A DNA stretch of 64,000 nucleotides from an uncultured Clostridium sp. (GCA_946553025.1 CAMNRM010000017.1:1-64000), one strand, 5' to 3'. Shown: positions 45,802 to 54,437, counted from the stretch's first letter. Numbers and translations: made by a program. The notes: generated by a model not told the origin, from the letters alone.

Positions 45802-48213
45802 TTACAGCGTCTGCTCGGTACGCCCGATAATATCATCCTGGGTGGCCTTAGAGAGCACATTAAAGAATGCGGAATATCCGGCAACACGAACAATCAGATC
45901 CTTATGGTCTTCCGGGTGTGCCTGTGCATCCAGAAGAGTTTCTTTTGAAACCACATTATATTGCACATGATAGCCGTCAAGGCGGTCAAAGAACGTGCGG
46001 ATAATCATTTCCAGCTTTTCCTTATTCTCCTCTTTCGAGAGCAGCTGCGGCGTTACTTTCTGGTTCAGCAGCACGCCGCCGGTAATCTCATGGGTCGGAA
46101 GCTTGGATACGGACTTAAATACCGCTGTGGGGCCGCTTTTATCCATAGCATGGGACGGGGAGCAGCCTTCTGCCAGGGGCTGGCGTGCGTGCCGTCCGTC
46201 CGGGGTTGCCATCGTTCCCATACCCTGGCCTACATTGGCGGAAATACTGGAAGTGCCTGCATAGCGGATACCGCCGACAGGCCCTCTGCCGTACCTGGTG
46301 TTGGGGTATTTTTTCATCTCGTCAATATAGGCATTATACACATCAACCACAAGCTGATCGACATAATCGTCATCATTGCCGTACTTGGGGGCATCGTTAA
46401 TCAGCATATGGCGGATCTTCTGGTTCTGTGGGCTGGTAAAGTCGTCCTTTAATGCATCCATCAGCTGATCCTGGCTAATCTTCCTCTCCTCATAAACCAG
46501 TTTCTTAATCGCAGCAAGGCTGTCCGCCATATTGGCAATGCCCACCTGCAGGCCGGAGATAAAGTCATAGACAGCACCGCCCTCTTTCAGCGTCTTTCCC
46601 CGTCCGATGCAGTCCTGGGTCAGTGCGGAACACAGGATATCCGGGCATTCCCGCTCAATCGCCAGGTCAATGGCATTTTCCACAATCACACTCATCCTGG
46701 TCAGTTCCCGCATTGTCTTTTCGATAGCCGCTTCCAGCTCTTCATACGTCTTGAAATCCTGGAAATTGCCATAGCCTTTCACAAACCGTTTGCCGGAAGT
46801 AGGGTCAATGCCGTTATTCATGGTAATTAACAGAACTCTTGGGAAATTCAGGTAGCTCATGCCCGTGCAGCGGTAGCCCCATTTGCCCGGTACAGCGGTT
46901 TCCACACAGCCGATAGCCGAATAATTGTAAGCATCCTCTTCCTTAACGCCTTTTTCAATGAACGAAGGAATAATAACTTCATCGGAGTTAAACGCCGGCA
47001 TGCCGGTGCCAAGCTTCATAACTTCGATCGCCTCATCCATAAATTCCTTGGACATTCCCTTAAAATAACGGACGGTCAGGTTCGGCTGGGGAAGCCTAGT
47101 CTGGGCAACGGAGCGCAGTACCAGGAAAGACATCTCATTTACCGCATCCTTTTTGTCGGTGGTCTGCCCGCCCACGGTCACGTTCTGGTACATAGGGCTT
47201 CCCGCGCTGCTTAAGGTATGCGTCTGGCTTCTTACTTTATTAATAGTCAGGGTCTTAATCCAGAGGTTTGTCAGCACTTCCACCGCCTGCTCCGGGGTAA
47301 TCGTCCCTTTTTCACGGTCGCTCTTGTAATAAGGATAAATATACTGGTCAAAACGCCCATAGGATAAGGAGTGCCCATTGGATTCAATCTGGAGAATCAA
47401 CTGAATAAACCAGGTCGCCTGCACCGCCTCGCGGAAGGTTTCCGCTGGTTCATAGGGAACTTTATCACAGATTCTTGCAATCTCAAGCAGTTCTTCTTTC
47501 CGTTTACTTTCTGCGGTTTCTGCCATTTCCCTGGCCAGCACAGCATAGCGGTGGGCAAAGGTTTTCACTGCGTCGATGACAATCAGAACTGCTTTATAGA
47601 AACAGTTTTTATCAATATTTTCAGGAACACATAAATCCAATTCCGATTTAATAGCTTTTACCCTCTCCTCATAGCCTTTCAGCCCCGTTTTCAGCATCGT
47701 CGGATAATCCACGGCCAGATGTGCATCCCCGGAATTCAGCTTTCCTTCCATGCCGAAAAATCCGGTTTCCATAAATACATCAACCTCTTCCGGCAAAAGA
47801 GCACCGCCCCTTGCTCTCAGGTTATTATTCTCCCAGAAGGGAGCGATGGAGCGCAGCTTTTCTTTCGTTTCTTCGGTAATATAGAACACATCTCCGTCAC
47901 GCTTCTCAAAAAAATCCAGTTCGTTAATCACAAATTCCAGGGTGTACTCCGGGAAAATCGGCGCATCCTTATTGGAAGCAGCCTGATTCCCTACGATAAG
48001 GGTTTCCTCTTCAATGTAAATGGACATCTTTTCCAAAATATTTTTAAGCATCAGTGCACGTTTTACAACTGCTGGCTGATTTTTATGCTTCTGGTAAGCT
48101 TCCGTTACAAGCATCGCACGTTCAGCACAGATATAAGGTTTTTTATTTAACACATCTTCTCTGAACTTTTCCATCCTCGGCGTAAGATCGCCAAAATGTT
48201 CCACGTTTTTCAT
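45802..48213 (-). CDS. Glycyl radical enzyme, PflD/YbiW-like
   Basis: An 803-aa glycyl radical enzyme. The radical glycine is Gly779 in VRVAGYSAFF near the C-terminus; the active site has a single cysteine, Cys436, in AIGCVETA with Glu438, the GCVE pattern of dehydratase/eliminase-type members rather than the paired cysteines of true pyruvate formate-lyase. The activase is encoded divergently and an Fsa aldolase directly downstream. That set matches the PflD/YbiW type, which I recall as opening anhydro-hexitol 6-phosphates to 1-deoxyfructose 6-phosphate; assignment to this substrate is inference. AAGGAGG precedes the ATG. Confidence 0.92.
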   Translation of the reverse strand: MKNVEHFGDLTPRMEKFREDVLNKKPYICAERAMLVTEAYQKHKNQPAVVKRALMLKNILEKMSIYIEEETLIVGNQAASNKDAPIFPEYTLEFVINELDFFEKRDGDVFYITEETKEKLRSIAPFWENNNLRARGGALLPEEVDVFMETGFFGMEGKLNSGDAHLAVDYPTMLKTGLKGYEERVKAIKSELDLCVPENIDKNCFYKAVLIVIDAVKTFAHRYAVLAREMAETAESKRKEELLEIARICDKVPYEPAETFREAVQATWFIQLILQIESNGHSLSYGRFDQYIYPYYKSDREKGTITPEQAVEVLTNLWIKTLTINKVRSQTHTLSSAGSPMYQNVTVGGQTTDKKDAVNEMSFLVLRSVAQTRLPQPNLTVRYFKGMSKEFMDEAIEVMKLGTGMPAFNSDEVIIPSFIEKGVKEEDAYNYSAIGCVETAVPGKWGYRCTGMSYLNFPRVLLITMNNGIDPTSGKRFVKGYGNFQDFKTYEELEAAIEKTMRELTRMSVIVENAIDLAIERECPDILCSALTQDCIGRGKTLKEGGAVYDFISGLQVGIANMADSLAAIKKLVYEERKISQDQLMDALKDDFTSPQNQKIRHMLINDAPKYGNDDDYVDQLVVDVYNAYIDEMKKYPNTRYGRGPVGGIRYAGTSSISANVGQGMGTMATPDGRHARQPLAEGCSPSHAMDKSGPTAVFKSVSKLPTHEITGGVLLNQKVTPQLLSKEENKEKLEMIIRTFFDRLDGYHVQYNVVSKETLLDAQAHPEDHKDLIVRVAGYSAFFNVLSKATQDDIIGRTEQTL

Positions 48214-48267
48214 AGAGTGCCTCCTTGATTTGCGTTTGAAAATTATTTGTATTTCGTTTATAGATTT

Positions 48268-48296
48268 ACTATAACACGCCTTACATATAAATGCAA
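48268..48296 (-). promoter_or_regulatory. Promoter of the glycyl radical enzyme operon
   Basis: On the minus strand TTGCAT (complement of 48291-48296), 17 bp, TATAGT (complement of 48268-48273), giving a leader of about 50 bases before the start codon. Confidence 0.75.
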
Positions 48297-48344
48297 TAGT
48301 TTTTTCGTAAAAAAATAAAATATTTATGTTCGTAATATTTTTTA

Positions 48345-48384
48345 TTTACATTTATTCTTCTATATGATATACTGTTTACGTAAA
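48345..48384 (+). promoter_or_regulatory. Promoter and palindrome upstream of the activase gene
   Basis: TTTACA (48345-48350), 17 bp, TATACT (48368-48373), followed by the 10-bp palindrome TTTACGTAAA (48375-48384) at the expected transcription start. The palindrome is a candidate operator. Confidence 0.6.
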
Positions 48385-48447
48385 TTAACCACGCAGCGTT
48401 TGATAACACTGCCGATTCAACCATATCAATAAAGGAGAGTACACGCT

Positions 48448-49344
48448 ATGCGAAAAGGTACCATATTTAATATTCAAAAATTCAGCACCAATGACGGCCC
48501 CGGTGTCCGCACTACTGTTTTCTTCAAAGGATGTCCCTTAAAATGCCTATGGTGTGCAAACCCGGAGTCCCAATCCACAGCCGTCCAGATCCTCTATGAT
48601 GAAAGCCGCTGTACCCGCTGCCAAACCTGTGTACAGACCTGTCCTGAAAAAGCAGTTTCCTTATCCGATAACCGTATTTCCATCCATTCCGGCAAATACA
48701 GCAAATGCCTGCAGTGTGTGCATGGCTGTCCCTCCGATGCTTTAAGTTATGAAGGGGAAGCAAAGACCGTACAGGAAATTGTAGATGTCTGTCTGCAGGA
48801 TAAGGATTTTTATGAAACCTCCGGCGGCGGCGTCACCATATCCGGCGGTGAGGGAATGTCCCAGCCGGAATTTTTAGAGGAACTTGTCCTTACGCTTAAA
48901 CAGCATAAGATTCATCTGGCCATTGAAACGACTGGATATGCAAAGCCGGAAGTTTTTCAGAAACTTGCTCCTTTGTTCGACCTTTTGCTGTTCGATGTCA
49001 AGCATTACGACAGCACACGTCACAGGGAAGGAACCCATGTCCGCAATGAATCAATTATCGAAAATCTGAAATGGGCAATTTCCGAAGGAATCGAGGTTCT
49101 GCCCCGTATCCCGGTTATTCCCGGCTTTAATGCATCTTTGGAGGATGCCTTAGGAATGGCTGCCCTTCTTCAACAAGTTGGGGCATCACGGGTACAGCTT
49201 CTTCCTTTCCACCAGTTTGGAGAGAACAAATATCACAAACTCTGCCAGGAATACGCTTACGAAAATGTGGCTGCACTGCATGAAAATGACCTTACCGGCT
49301 ATCAGCAGATATTTCTGGAGCATGGCATAGATGCTTTCTTCTAA
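48448..49344 (+). CDS. Glycyl radical enzyme activase
   Basis: A 298-aa radical SAM enzyme. The SAM cluster cysteines are in FKGCPLKCLWCANPES (CxxxCxxC), followed by an insertion with two further cluster motifs, CTRCQTCVQTC and CLQCVHGC, as in PflC/YbiY and glycerol dehydratase activases. SGGGVTISGGE is the SAM-binding GGE region. It installs the glycyl radical on the divergently encoded enzyme. AAAGGAG precedes the ATG. It ends near the TTACTGTT / AACAGTAA hairpin at 49352. Confidence 0.95.
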   Translation: MRKGTIFNIQKFSTNDGPGVRTTVFFKGCPLKCLWCANPESQSTAVQILYDESRCTRCQTCVQTCPEKAVSLSDNRISIHSGKYSKCLQCVHGCPSDALSYEGEAKTVQEIVDVCLQDKDFYETSGGGVTISGGEGMSQPEFLEELVLTLKQHKIHLAIETTGYAKPEVFQKLAPLFDLLLFDVKHYDSTRHREGTHVRNESIIENLKWAISEGIEVLPRIPVIPGFNASLEDALGMAALLQQVGASRVQLLPFHQFGENKYHKLCQEYAYENVAALHENDLTGYQQIFLEHGIDAFF

Positions 49345-49351
49345 AGTTTTA

Positions 49352-49375
49352 TTACTGTTCATATATTAACAGTAA
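49352..49375 (+). repeat. TTACTGTT / AACAGTAA hairpin after the activase gene
   Basis: Eight-base inverted repeat with an eight-base gap, followed by AAAAAAG. It is a member of the dispersed GTTACTGTTCAC family and may assist termination. Confidence 0.55.
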
Positions 49376-49530
49376 AAAAGTTTCATTTGTAAGTCTTTCT
49401 CTTGCAAACTTTGTGTCAAAAAGGTATTTAAAAGTTATGCATAAAAATATATTGCTGATAGAAAAACCGTTCTGCCATGACGGTTTATATAAAAGAAATG
49501 AAATAACAATGGCTTTTTCCCTCTTTGAAT

Positions 49531-49582
49531 AAAGAAACCGATGGCTCTGACTAAGGATAGTCTATACCATCGGTTTCTTTTG
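49531..49582. terminator. Bidirectional terminator
   Basis: Perfect 14-bp stem AAAGAAACCGATGG (49531-49544) / CCATCGGTTTCTTT (49567-49580), with a partly paired 22-base loop. It should work for the activase side and for leftward transcription from the accessory region. Confidence 0.8.
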
Positions 49583-49609
49583 ATCAAGCTAACAAGTGAA
49601 CAGTAACAT

Positions 49610-49751
49610 CATTCTGCCTAGAAATACAAACTATTCTATTATCATAAATTTCCAAACTGCTCATCCTATTTCATTCTCAAAAAATCCCCATCACTCTCCC
49701 ACCCCAATAAATCACTCCAAGCACCCAGCTCGCCAACACCCCATACAAGAT
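49610..49751 (-). repeat. spoVAC 3'-end copy 5 (leftmost, truncated)
   Basis: Matches the start of the 199-bp unit at 60238-60436 (begins CATTCTGCCT) with scattered mismatches, and stops at CCATACAAGAT. It keeps the reverse complement of the last codons of spoVAC (CCAATAAATCACTCCAAGC region). The overlap with copy 4 covers about 65 bp. Confidence 0.85.
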
Positions 49752-49849
49752 TTAATTCTATTTTCTCGTACCAGTGGCGCGAATTTTTTAATTTTTCATG
49801 CTGTCAAATACCCATCAAATAAAACCTTACACCCAATATGGAACATATT
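49752..49849 (-). pseudogene. Remnant of the AlbA_2/ATPase gene tail and its terminator
   Basis: This stretch matches the downstream flank of the gene at 56248: the ttttctcg-acc-gtggcgcga terminator-like segment, then catgctgtcaaatacccatc, then the last codons (YVPYW plus stop in reverse complement). It abuts the Doc stop codon. The 56248 flank has an extra 65 bp between two copies of caaatacccatcaaataaaa, which is missing here. Confidence 0.75.
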
Positions 49850-50182
49850 TTAATCCTCATGTTCTTTAATCCATGCAAGTATCTTATCATATCCAAGACT
49901 CCCATTTGCCGTTCCCAATCCCAATTCAATCAATTCTTTTTGGGAAAAATTTAGTTTTATATCATTTAAATTTAATGTTAACAACATTGCAAGTACACCA
50001 ATCCTTTTATTTCCATCTAAAAAAGAATGATTTTTTACCAATGAATACATCAAACGTGCTGCTTTTTCTTCAATCGACGGATAAACTTCTATCCTATCAA
50101 AACTACTCAAAATATTAAATACCGCAGACTCTAACAAAGCCCTGTCCCTAATACCATTTAATCCACCTGTCTTTTGTATCAA
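49850..50182 (-). CDS. Doc-type toxin (Fic fold) without a normal start codon
   Basis: Homologous frame of a death-on-curing (Doc) protein, a kinase-like Fic-fold toxin that inactivates EF-Tu in the P1 prototype. The active site NHSFLDGNKRIG is intact, as is GGLNGIRDRALLESA. The listed start is a TTG. The homologous frame continues upstream to 50224 (encoding ILTVEEIIEAHNR before the TTG) but contains no ATG, GTG or TTG and is preceded by an in-frame TAG. No Phd-like antitoxin gene is present. It probably is a relic, or is translated weakly. Confidence 0.75.
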   Translation of the reverse strand: MIQKTGGLNGIRDRALLESAVFNILSSFDRIEVYPSIEEKAARLMYSLVKNHSFLDGNKRIGVLAMLLTLNLNDIKLNFSQKELIELGLGTANGSLGYDKILAWIKEHED

Positions 50183-50284
50183 TCTGTTATGAGCTTCTAT
50201 AATCTCTTCAACTGTCAGTATGATCTATTTTAAATTACATCTCCAAATTACACCTTTCCTATCTCATCTTTATTCATCATCCCT

Positions 50285-50353
50285 CCAATAAATCACTCCA
50301 AGCACCCAGCTTGCCAGCACCCCATACAAGATCACCGGCCCCGCAATCGTAAG
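50285..50353 (-). repeat. spoVAC 3'-end copy 4 (partial)
   Basis: About 69 bp matching the TIAGPVILYGVLASWVLGVIYW codons of spoVAC in reverse complement, beginning CCAATAAATCACTCC. Flanks differ from the full copies on both sides. It lies 11 bp after the polyol operon terminator and upstream of Doc. Confidence 0.82.
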
Positions 50354-50363
50354 TTTCAGAATA

Positions 50364-50397
50364 AAACAGGGCACCATGCAACTTGGCAGCCCTGTTT
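50364..50397 (-). terminator. Terminator of the polyol operon
   Basis: Stem AAACAGGGC (50364-50372) / GCCCTGTTT (50389-50397), 16-base loop. On the minus strand it is followed by TATTC, a weak T run. It is 12 bases after the sugar kinase stop codon. Confidence 0.65.
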
Positions 50398-50408
50398 CAT
50401 TCATTATA

Positions 50409-51935
50409 CTATTTCTTATATTTGGAAAGTTCCCCAAACACCCCTTCCAAAGCAAAATACGCCTTGTTAAAGATTTTGATGAGGCTTTCATAGACAGGCA
50501 CATTTCCGGCAATCGGACGATGTATTTCTTCAATATTCAAAAACTTGTCAATCACATCAAAACTGTCAAATACACCGACGCCGACGCCTGCCGTGATCGC
50601 CGCTTCCATGGACGTTGCCTCATCCAGATAATTGGGTTTTTGTATCTCTATGTTGTAAACATCTGACAGAATCTGCCGCCATGTCCTGCTCTTGGCACCC
50701 CCTCCAATTACAACAAGCTGTTCAACCGGAATTCCCTGCCCGCGAAAGGTATCCAGTACAATTCTCAGGTTCATGGCAACCCCTTCCATGAGTGCCCGTA
50801 TAAAATCCCCTTTTCCGTGCTCCATTTTTATGCCCAGAAAGCTTCCTTTGGCATCCGGATTCCATCTCGGGCTGCGTTCTCCAACCAGATAAGGAAGGAA
50901 AATCAATCCGTTGCTCCCCGGAGCTGACTCTGCAAGCCGTGCCTCAAGCAGCTCATAATAATCCTGATCCGTCTGTCTGGCCTCCATCTGTTCTTCCCCG
51001 CAGAAGGTTTTTGTGAACCAGGAATAAGAACCGCCGCCACTCTGCATGGTTCCGGTTGGCAGCACATATCCGGGTACGATATGTGCCCACGTAAATGTTT
51101 TCATCTCCTTATCGTAAACCGGGGACTTGCTGGTGACAGAAATCCAGGATGAAGTTCCCATGCAGCTATGCGCAATCCCCTCCTTCACACAGCCGGTTCC
51201 GACTGCCGCACACACACCATCTCCGCCGCCGCATACAACTGGCGTACCTGCTTTCAATCCGGTCAAGCATGCCGCCTCTTCAGTCACGGCCCCGGCGATA
51301 TCCGTGGACTTCATGATGACAGGCAGTTTCTCCTGATCGATTCCCATAATATCAATCAGACGCTCAGACCATGTAAGTGTATTCAAATCCATCAGGCAGG
51401 TAGAGGAGGCATCGGTCGGTTCTGTCACAAATACCCCGGTCAGCTTGCAGATAATATAATCCTTGGCATTCAGCATTTTGTATGTGTCACGGTAAACGTC
51501 CGGTTCATGTTTTTTAACCCACATGAATTTCTGTCCTCCGTAAGACGGGCTGATCCGGTGTCCAGTAATCCGGTAAAACTCCTCCTGCGAGATCCTGTTT
51601 TTAATCTCGGCCTCTTCTTCTGTTGAACGCATATCCGCCCAGATCATGGCATTGCGCAATGGCCTGGATTGGCTGTCCACACATACGCAGCCCATCATCT
51701 GCCCGCTGAAAGAGATTCCCGCCACTTCACTCCCATCAATGCCATCCATAAGTTTCCTTGTTGTTTCACAAACGGCTTTCCACCAATCCTCCGGGTCCTG
51801 CTCTACCCAGTTGTTGTTGGAATAATACGTCTGGTAATGGTATATCTCACTTTTTATCAACTGTCCTTCTGTAGAAAAAAGCACAGCCTTGTTACCTGAC
51901 GTTCCCAGATCATGTGCAATCAGATACTTCCCCAT
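50409..51935 (-). CDS. FGGY-family sugar kinase, xylulokinase-like
   Basis: A 508-aa FGGY carbohydrate kinase. The N-terminal phosphate loop is IAHDLGTSGNKAVL; other segments are SGQMMGCVCVD, NAMIWADMRS (substrate-binding Asp/Arg), and the second-domain GVAMNLRIVLD and VIGGGAKSRTWRQIL. Closest in type to xylulokinase, but the exact keto-sugar cannot be read. Last gene of the minus-strand deoC operon, 10 bases after the dehydrogenase. AGGAG precedes the ATG. Confidence 0.9.
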   Translation of the reverse strand: MGKYLIAHDLGTSGNKAVLFSTEGQLIKSEIYHYQTYYSNNNWVEQDPEDWWKAVCETTRKLMDGIDGSEVAGISFSGQMMGCVCVDSQSRPLRNAMIWADMRSTEEEAEIKNRISQEEFYRITGHRISPSYGGQKFMWVKKHEPDVYRDTYKMLNAKDYIICKLTGVFVTEPTDASSTCLMDLNTLTWSERLIDIMGIDQEKLPVIMKSTDIAGAVTEEAACLTGLKAGTPVVCGGGDGVCAAVGTGCVKEGIAHSCMGTSSWISVTSKSPVYDKEMKTFTWAHIVPGYVLPTGTMQSGGGSYSWFTKTFCGEEQMEARQTDQDYYELLEARLAESAPGSNGLIFLPYLVGERSPRWNPDAKGSFLGIKMEHGKGDFIRALMEGVAMNLRIVLDTFRGQGIPVEQLVVIGGGAKSRTWRQILSDVYNIEIQKPNYLDEATSMEAAITAGVGVGVFDSFDVIDKFLNIEEIHRPIAGNVPVYESLIKIFNKAYFALEGVFGELSKYKK

Positions 51936-51945
51936 AGAAATTCTC

Positions 51946-52974
51946 CTAATTCATCTTAATAATGATTTTTTTCATCCCAAACGGTTTTTCTTCCACAATC
52001 TTAAATGCTTCCGTCACATGTTCAAAATCAATCACATGAGAAATAAAGTCATTCGGATCTAAAACCCCCTGCTCAATCCAGCTGCAGATCTGACGATGAG
52101 CTTCCCCCTCCAATACCTTGCTTGGCCAGTTGGAGAATTTCAGATTCCAGTTATACGGTGCCTTTGACCAGTCAATCTCCGTATTTAACACAGGAGAAAT
52201 CCCATACACATCGATATTCCCGTCATATGCAATCATCTCCATCGCCTTGTTGATGAAACTGTTGAGCCCAACCGCATCCAATGCGTGGTCAACACCTTCC
52301 GGACAGATTTCACGGGTCTTTTTTATGATGTCATCCGTGCCGTTTACGATATAATCCGCCCCCATTGCCCTGGCCTCCTCCAGCTTCTCTGGCACGATAT
52401 CACAGGCAATCACTGGCCCCATCCCCATAAGCTTGGCAAACTTTACGAAGCTTAAGCCTACCGGCCCCATACCATTGATAAACACGCTCTGATTTGCCCG
52501 GAAACCGAAGGTCAGTGCCTCACTTAACACTTCCCGGAACGTGATGATCATCGCAGAAGAAACCGGGTCAAAATGAGGTGGGAGAACTCTCTGGGCATAG
52601 TCACACTCATCCGGCTGCAGTCCATCGGCCAGCTTTGCCTTGTAATCAGCCACGATGTTATAATCGGAATAGGTTCCCCACCCGCTATAGTAGCCTTCCG
52701 GTGCCGCACCGATAAATGGCAGCGTAACCAAATCCCCCACATGAAAGGATGTAACCTTACTCCCAAGTTCTACAACCCTGCCGATTCCCTCATGCCCCAG
52801 TAAAGCCGGGTATGTATCAAAGCCCTTCAGCTTTCCATGGATAATCTTCATATCCGTACCATTGCAGACCCCACAGCTCTCCACCTTCACAAGTGCTTCG
52901 TAATCGCCGTATTTCGGCATGGGAACCTCTACCAACTCCAGCTTCTGATTACTGTAAACCGCTAAACTCTTCAT
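51946..52974 (-). CDS. Zinc-dependent medium-chain alcohol dehydrogenase
   Basis: A 342-aa MDR-family dehydrogenase. Catalytic zinc ligands are in VESCGVCNGTDMK and LLGHEGIG, and the nucleotide-binding GMGPVGLSFVKFAK has a Rossmann GxGxxG-like loop. The four-cysteine structural zinc lobe is missing: that region is APEGYYSGWG. The start at 52974 follows GGAGGAAAATCAT. In an operon with a sugar kinase, a likely role is oxidation of a polyol to a ketose. Confidence 0.9.
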   Translation of the reverse strand: MKSLAVYSNQKLELVEVPMPKYGDYEALVKVESCGVCNGTDMKIIHGKLKGFDTYPALLGHEGIGRVVELGSKVTSFHVGDLVTLPFIGAAPEGYYSGWGTYSDYNIVADYKAKLADGLQPDECDYAQRVLPPHFDPVSSAMIITFREVLSEALTFGFRANQSVFINGMGPVGLSFVKFAKLMGMGPVIACDIVPEKLEEARAMGADYIVNGTDDIIKKTREICPEGVDHALDAVGLNSFINKAMEMIAYDGNIDVYGISPVLNTEIDWSKAPYNWNLKFSNWPSKVLEGEAHRQICSWIEQGVLDPNDFISHVIDFEHVTEAFKIVEEKPFGMKKIIIKMN

Positions 52975-53013
52975 ATGATTTTCCTCCAATAATTATATTA
53001 CATGATTATGATA

Positions 53014-53349
53014 TTAAAGCAATGCTAAAACAACACCTGCCAAAGAACCTCCTGCAACCGCAGTAACAATTCCCAAAAAGGATTGCCGGTTCAATGCCTT
53101 ATTGGCAATATCCGCAAATAAAAACGCACATCCGATCGCAAATCCCTGATCTACCCACACATTACTTCCTGTCTGCTGTATCATTCCCACAAAATGATTC
53201 AACACCCAAAATGTCCCGACCAAAAACCCGGCACATACCAGCCCGCCTGCCGGTCCCGGTCCAAACCCATCCACAAGCTTTCCCCATGTGAATTTTCCGA
53301 TAAAACCAAAAGCAAACGCCCCTACAAACGATGTTATCACCCAATCCAT
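53014..53349 (-). CDS. Small membrane protein, putative polyol transporter subunit
   Basis: A 111-aa hydrophobic protein with about three or four membrane helices and Gly-rich turns (GFGPGPAGG, WVDQGFAIG). It shares WVDQG and overall layout with the adjacent 115-aa protein. The pair recalls a Listeria family annotated as putative glycerol transporter subunits; that link is from memory and weak. The start at 53349 is preferred over a GTG at 53358. Confidence 0.65.
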   Translation of the reverse strand: MDWVITSFVGAFAFGFIGKFTWGKLVDGFGPGPAGGLVCAGFLVGTFWVLNHFVGMIQQTGSNVWVDQGFAIGCAFLFADIANKALNRQSFLGIVTAVAGGSLAGVVLALL

Positions 53350-53371
53350 ACCTATCACAATCTCCTTTTCC

Positions 53372-53719
53372 TTAACACTGTGTTTTTAGCTTGTCAATCT
53401 TATCTGCCAGAATTCCGCCGACCGCGCCGCCTGCAATCACAACCAGTAACAGCGGCATCGCTTCTATGCCCGCACCCGCACCGTCTAAAACCAGCCCTTT
53501 TACAAAACCGGCGGCTCCAAGCGCAAGCCCCTGGTCAACCCAGGCCCCATCCTGTGCAATCAGCCCACAGGAATGATTCATGAACCATGTGGGAAATACG
53601 ATTACCAGCGCTGCCAGCCATCCGCCGATCACCCCATGGTTGCTGGAAAATGCGCTCCATGCTCCCATGATCACCAGCCCGACGATAAACGACCCTATAA
53701 ATGTCCCGACTCGTTTCAT
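53372..53719 (-). CDS. Small membrane protein, putative polyol transporter subunit
   Basis: A 115-aa protein with about three or four membrane helices, WVDQGLALGAAGF and a Gly-rich end. It pairs with the 111-aa neighbour 22 bases downstream, forming a two-subunit small membrane complex. It lies directly after deoC. GAGGAGG precedes the ATG. Substrate cannot be determined by sequence. Confidence 0.65.
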   Translation of the reverse strand: MKRVGTFIGSFIVGLVIMGAWSAFSSNHGVIGGWLAALVIVFPTWFMNHSCGLIAQDGAWVDQGLALGAAGFVKGLVLDGAGAGIEAMPLLLVVIAGGAVGGILADKIDKLKTQC

Positions 53720-53722
53720 ATC

Positions 53723-54421
53723 CTATTCTCCTCCTCTCTGTTCGATTTTCTCCCCCAACTCTTCCAGTATCTTAATGGAAGAAGATGTCCCGATCCGTTC
53801 CGCACCGGCCTCAATCATGGCAAGTGCTGTCTGCAGATCCCTGACGCCTCCGGATGCCTTCACTTTTATGGCATCTCCTACCATTCTTTTCATAAGCACA
53901 ACATCCTCAACCGTCGCCCCGGAACGTCCGAAACCTGTGGAAGTCTTAATAAAATCTGGCTTCACCTCCAACGCAATCCCACACAGGACTTTTTTCTCCT
54001 CTTCGGTTAGATAACAGTTTTCAAAAATCACCTTGCTGATGACCTGATTCTCCCGGCAGACTGCAACAATCTGCTCCATCTCCGCCTTGATATACGCATA
54101 ATCCTTATCTTTCAGCTTTCCGATATTTATGACATAATCAATTTCATCAGCACCATTCTGAATCGCATCCTTTGTTTCAAAAACTTTCGTTTCCAGCGTT
54201 GTCTGTCCCAGCGGAAAACCGATAGCCGCCCCGACATGAACCTTCGTGTCTTTCAAAAGTTCTTTGCAGTAACTGGTCTGGGCAGAATTAATCGCCACCA
54301 TCTTAAATCCATACGCGGCACACTGCCTGCAGGCCTCCGCCAGTTCCTCCTTGCTGGCATCCGCTTTTAGAAGCGTATGGTCAAACATACCTGCCAATTG
54401 CTCTCTTGTTATTGTTCTCAT
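53723..54421 (-). CDS. deoC: Deoxyribose-phosphate aldolase (DeoC family)
   Basis: A 232-aa class I aldolase. The Schiff-base lysine is in PDFIKTSTGFG, the second lysine in IKVKASGGVR; DHTLLKADAS is the typical N-terminal start. Canonical DeoC cleaves 2-deoxyribose 5-phosphate, but this one is first gene of an operon with a dehydrogenase and FGGY kinase and no nucleoside enzymes, so a different aldol substrate is possible. GGAGGAAAG precedes the ATG, and it is divergent from the GntR gene. Confidence 0.9.
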   Translation of the reverse strand: MRTITREQLAGMFDHTLLKADASKEELAEACRQCAAYGFKMVAINSAQTSYCKELLKDTKVHVGAAIGFPLGQTTLETKVFETKDAIQNGADEIDYVINIGKLKDKDYAYIKAEMEQIVAVCRENQVISKVIFENCYLTEEEKKVLCGIALEVKPDFIKTSTGFGRSGATVEDVVLMKRMVGDAIKVKASGGVRDLQTALAMIEAGAERIGTSSSIKILEELGEKIEQRGGE

Positions 54422-54437
54422 TCATTCTTTCCTCCTT

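Larger units (their letters stand above)
49345..49609. other. Gene-free stretch with terminator and repeats
   Basis: About 265 bp between the activase gene and the first spoVAC 3'-end copy. It holds the 49352 hairpin, an AT-rich stretch with no credible frame, the 49531-49582 terminator and a GTGAACAGTAAC half-element at 49596-49607 that directly abuts the repeat copy. Confidence 0.6.
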
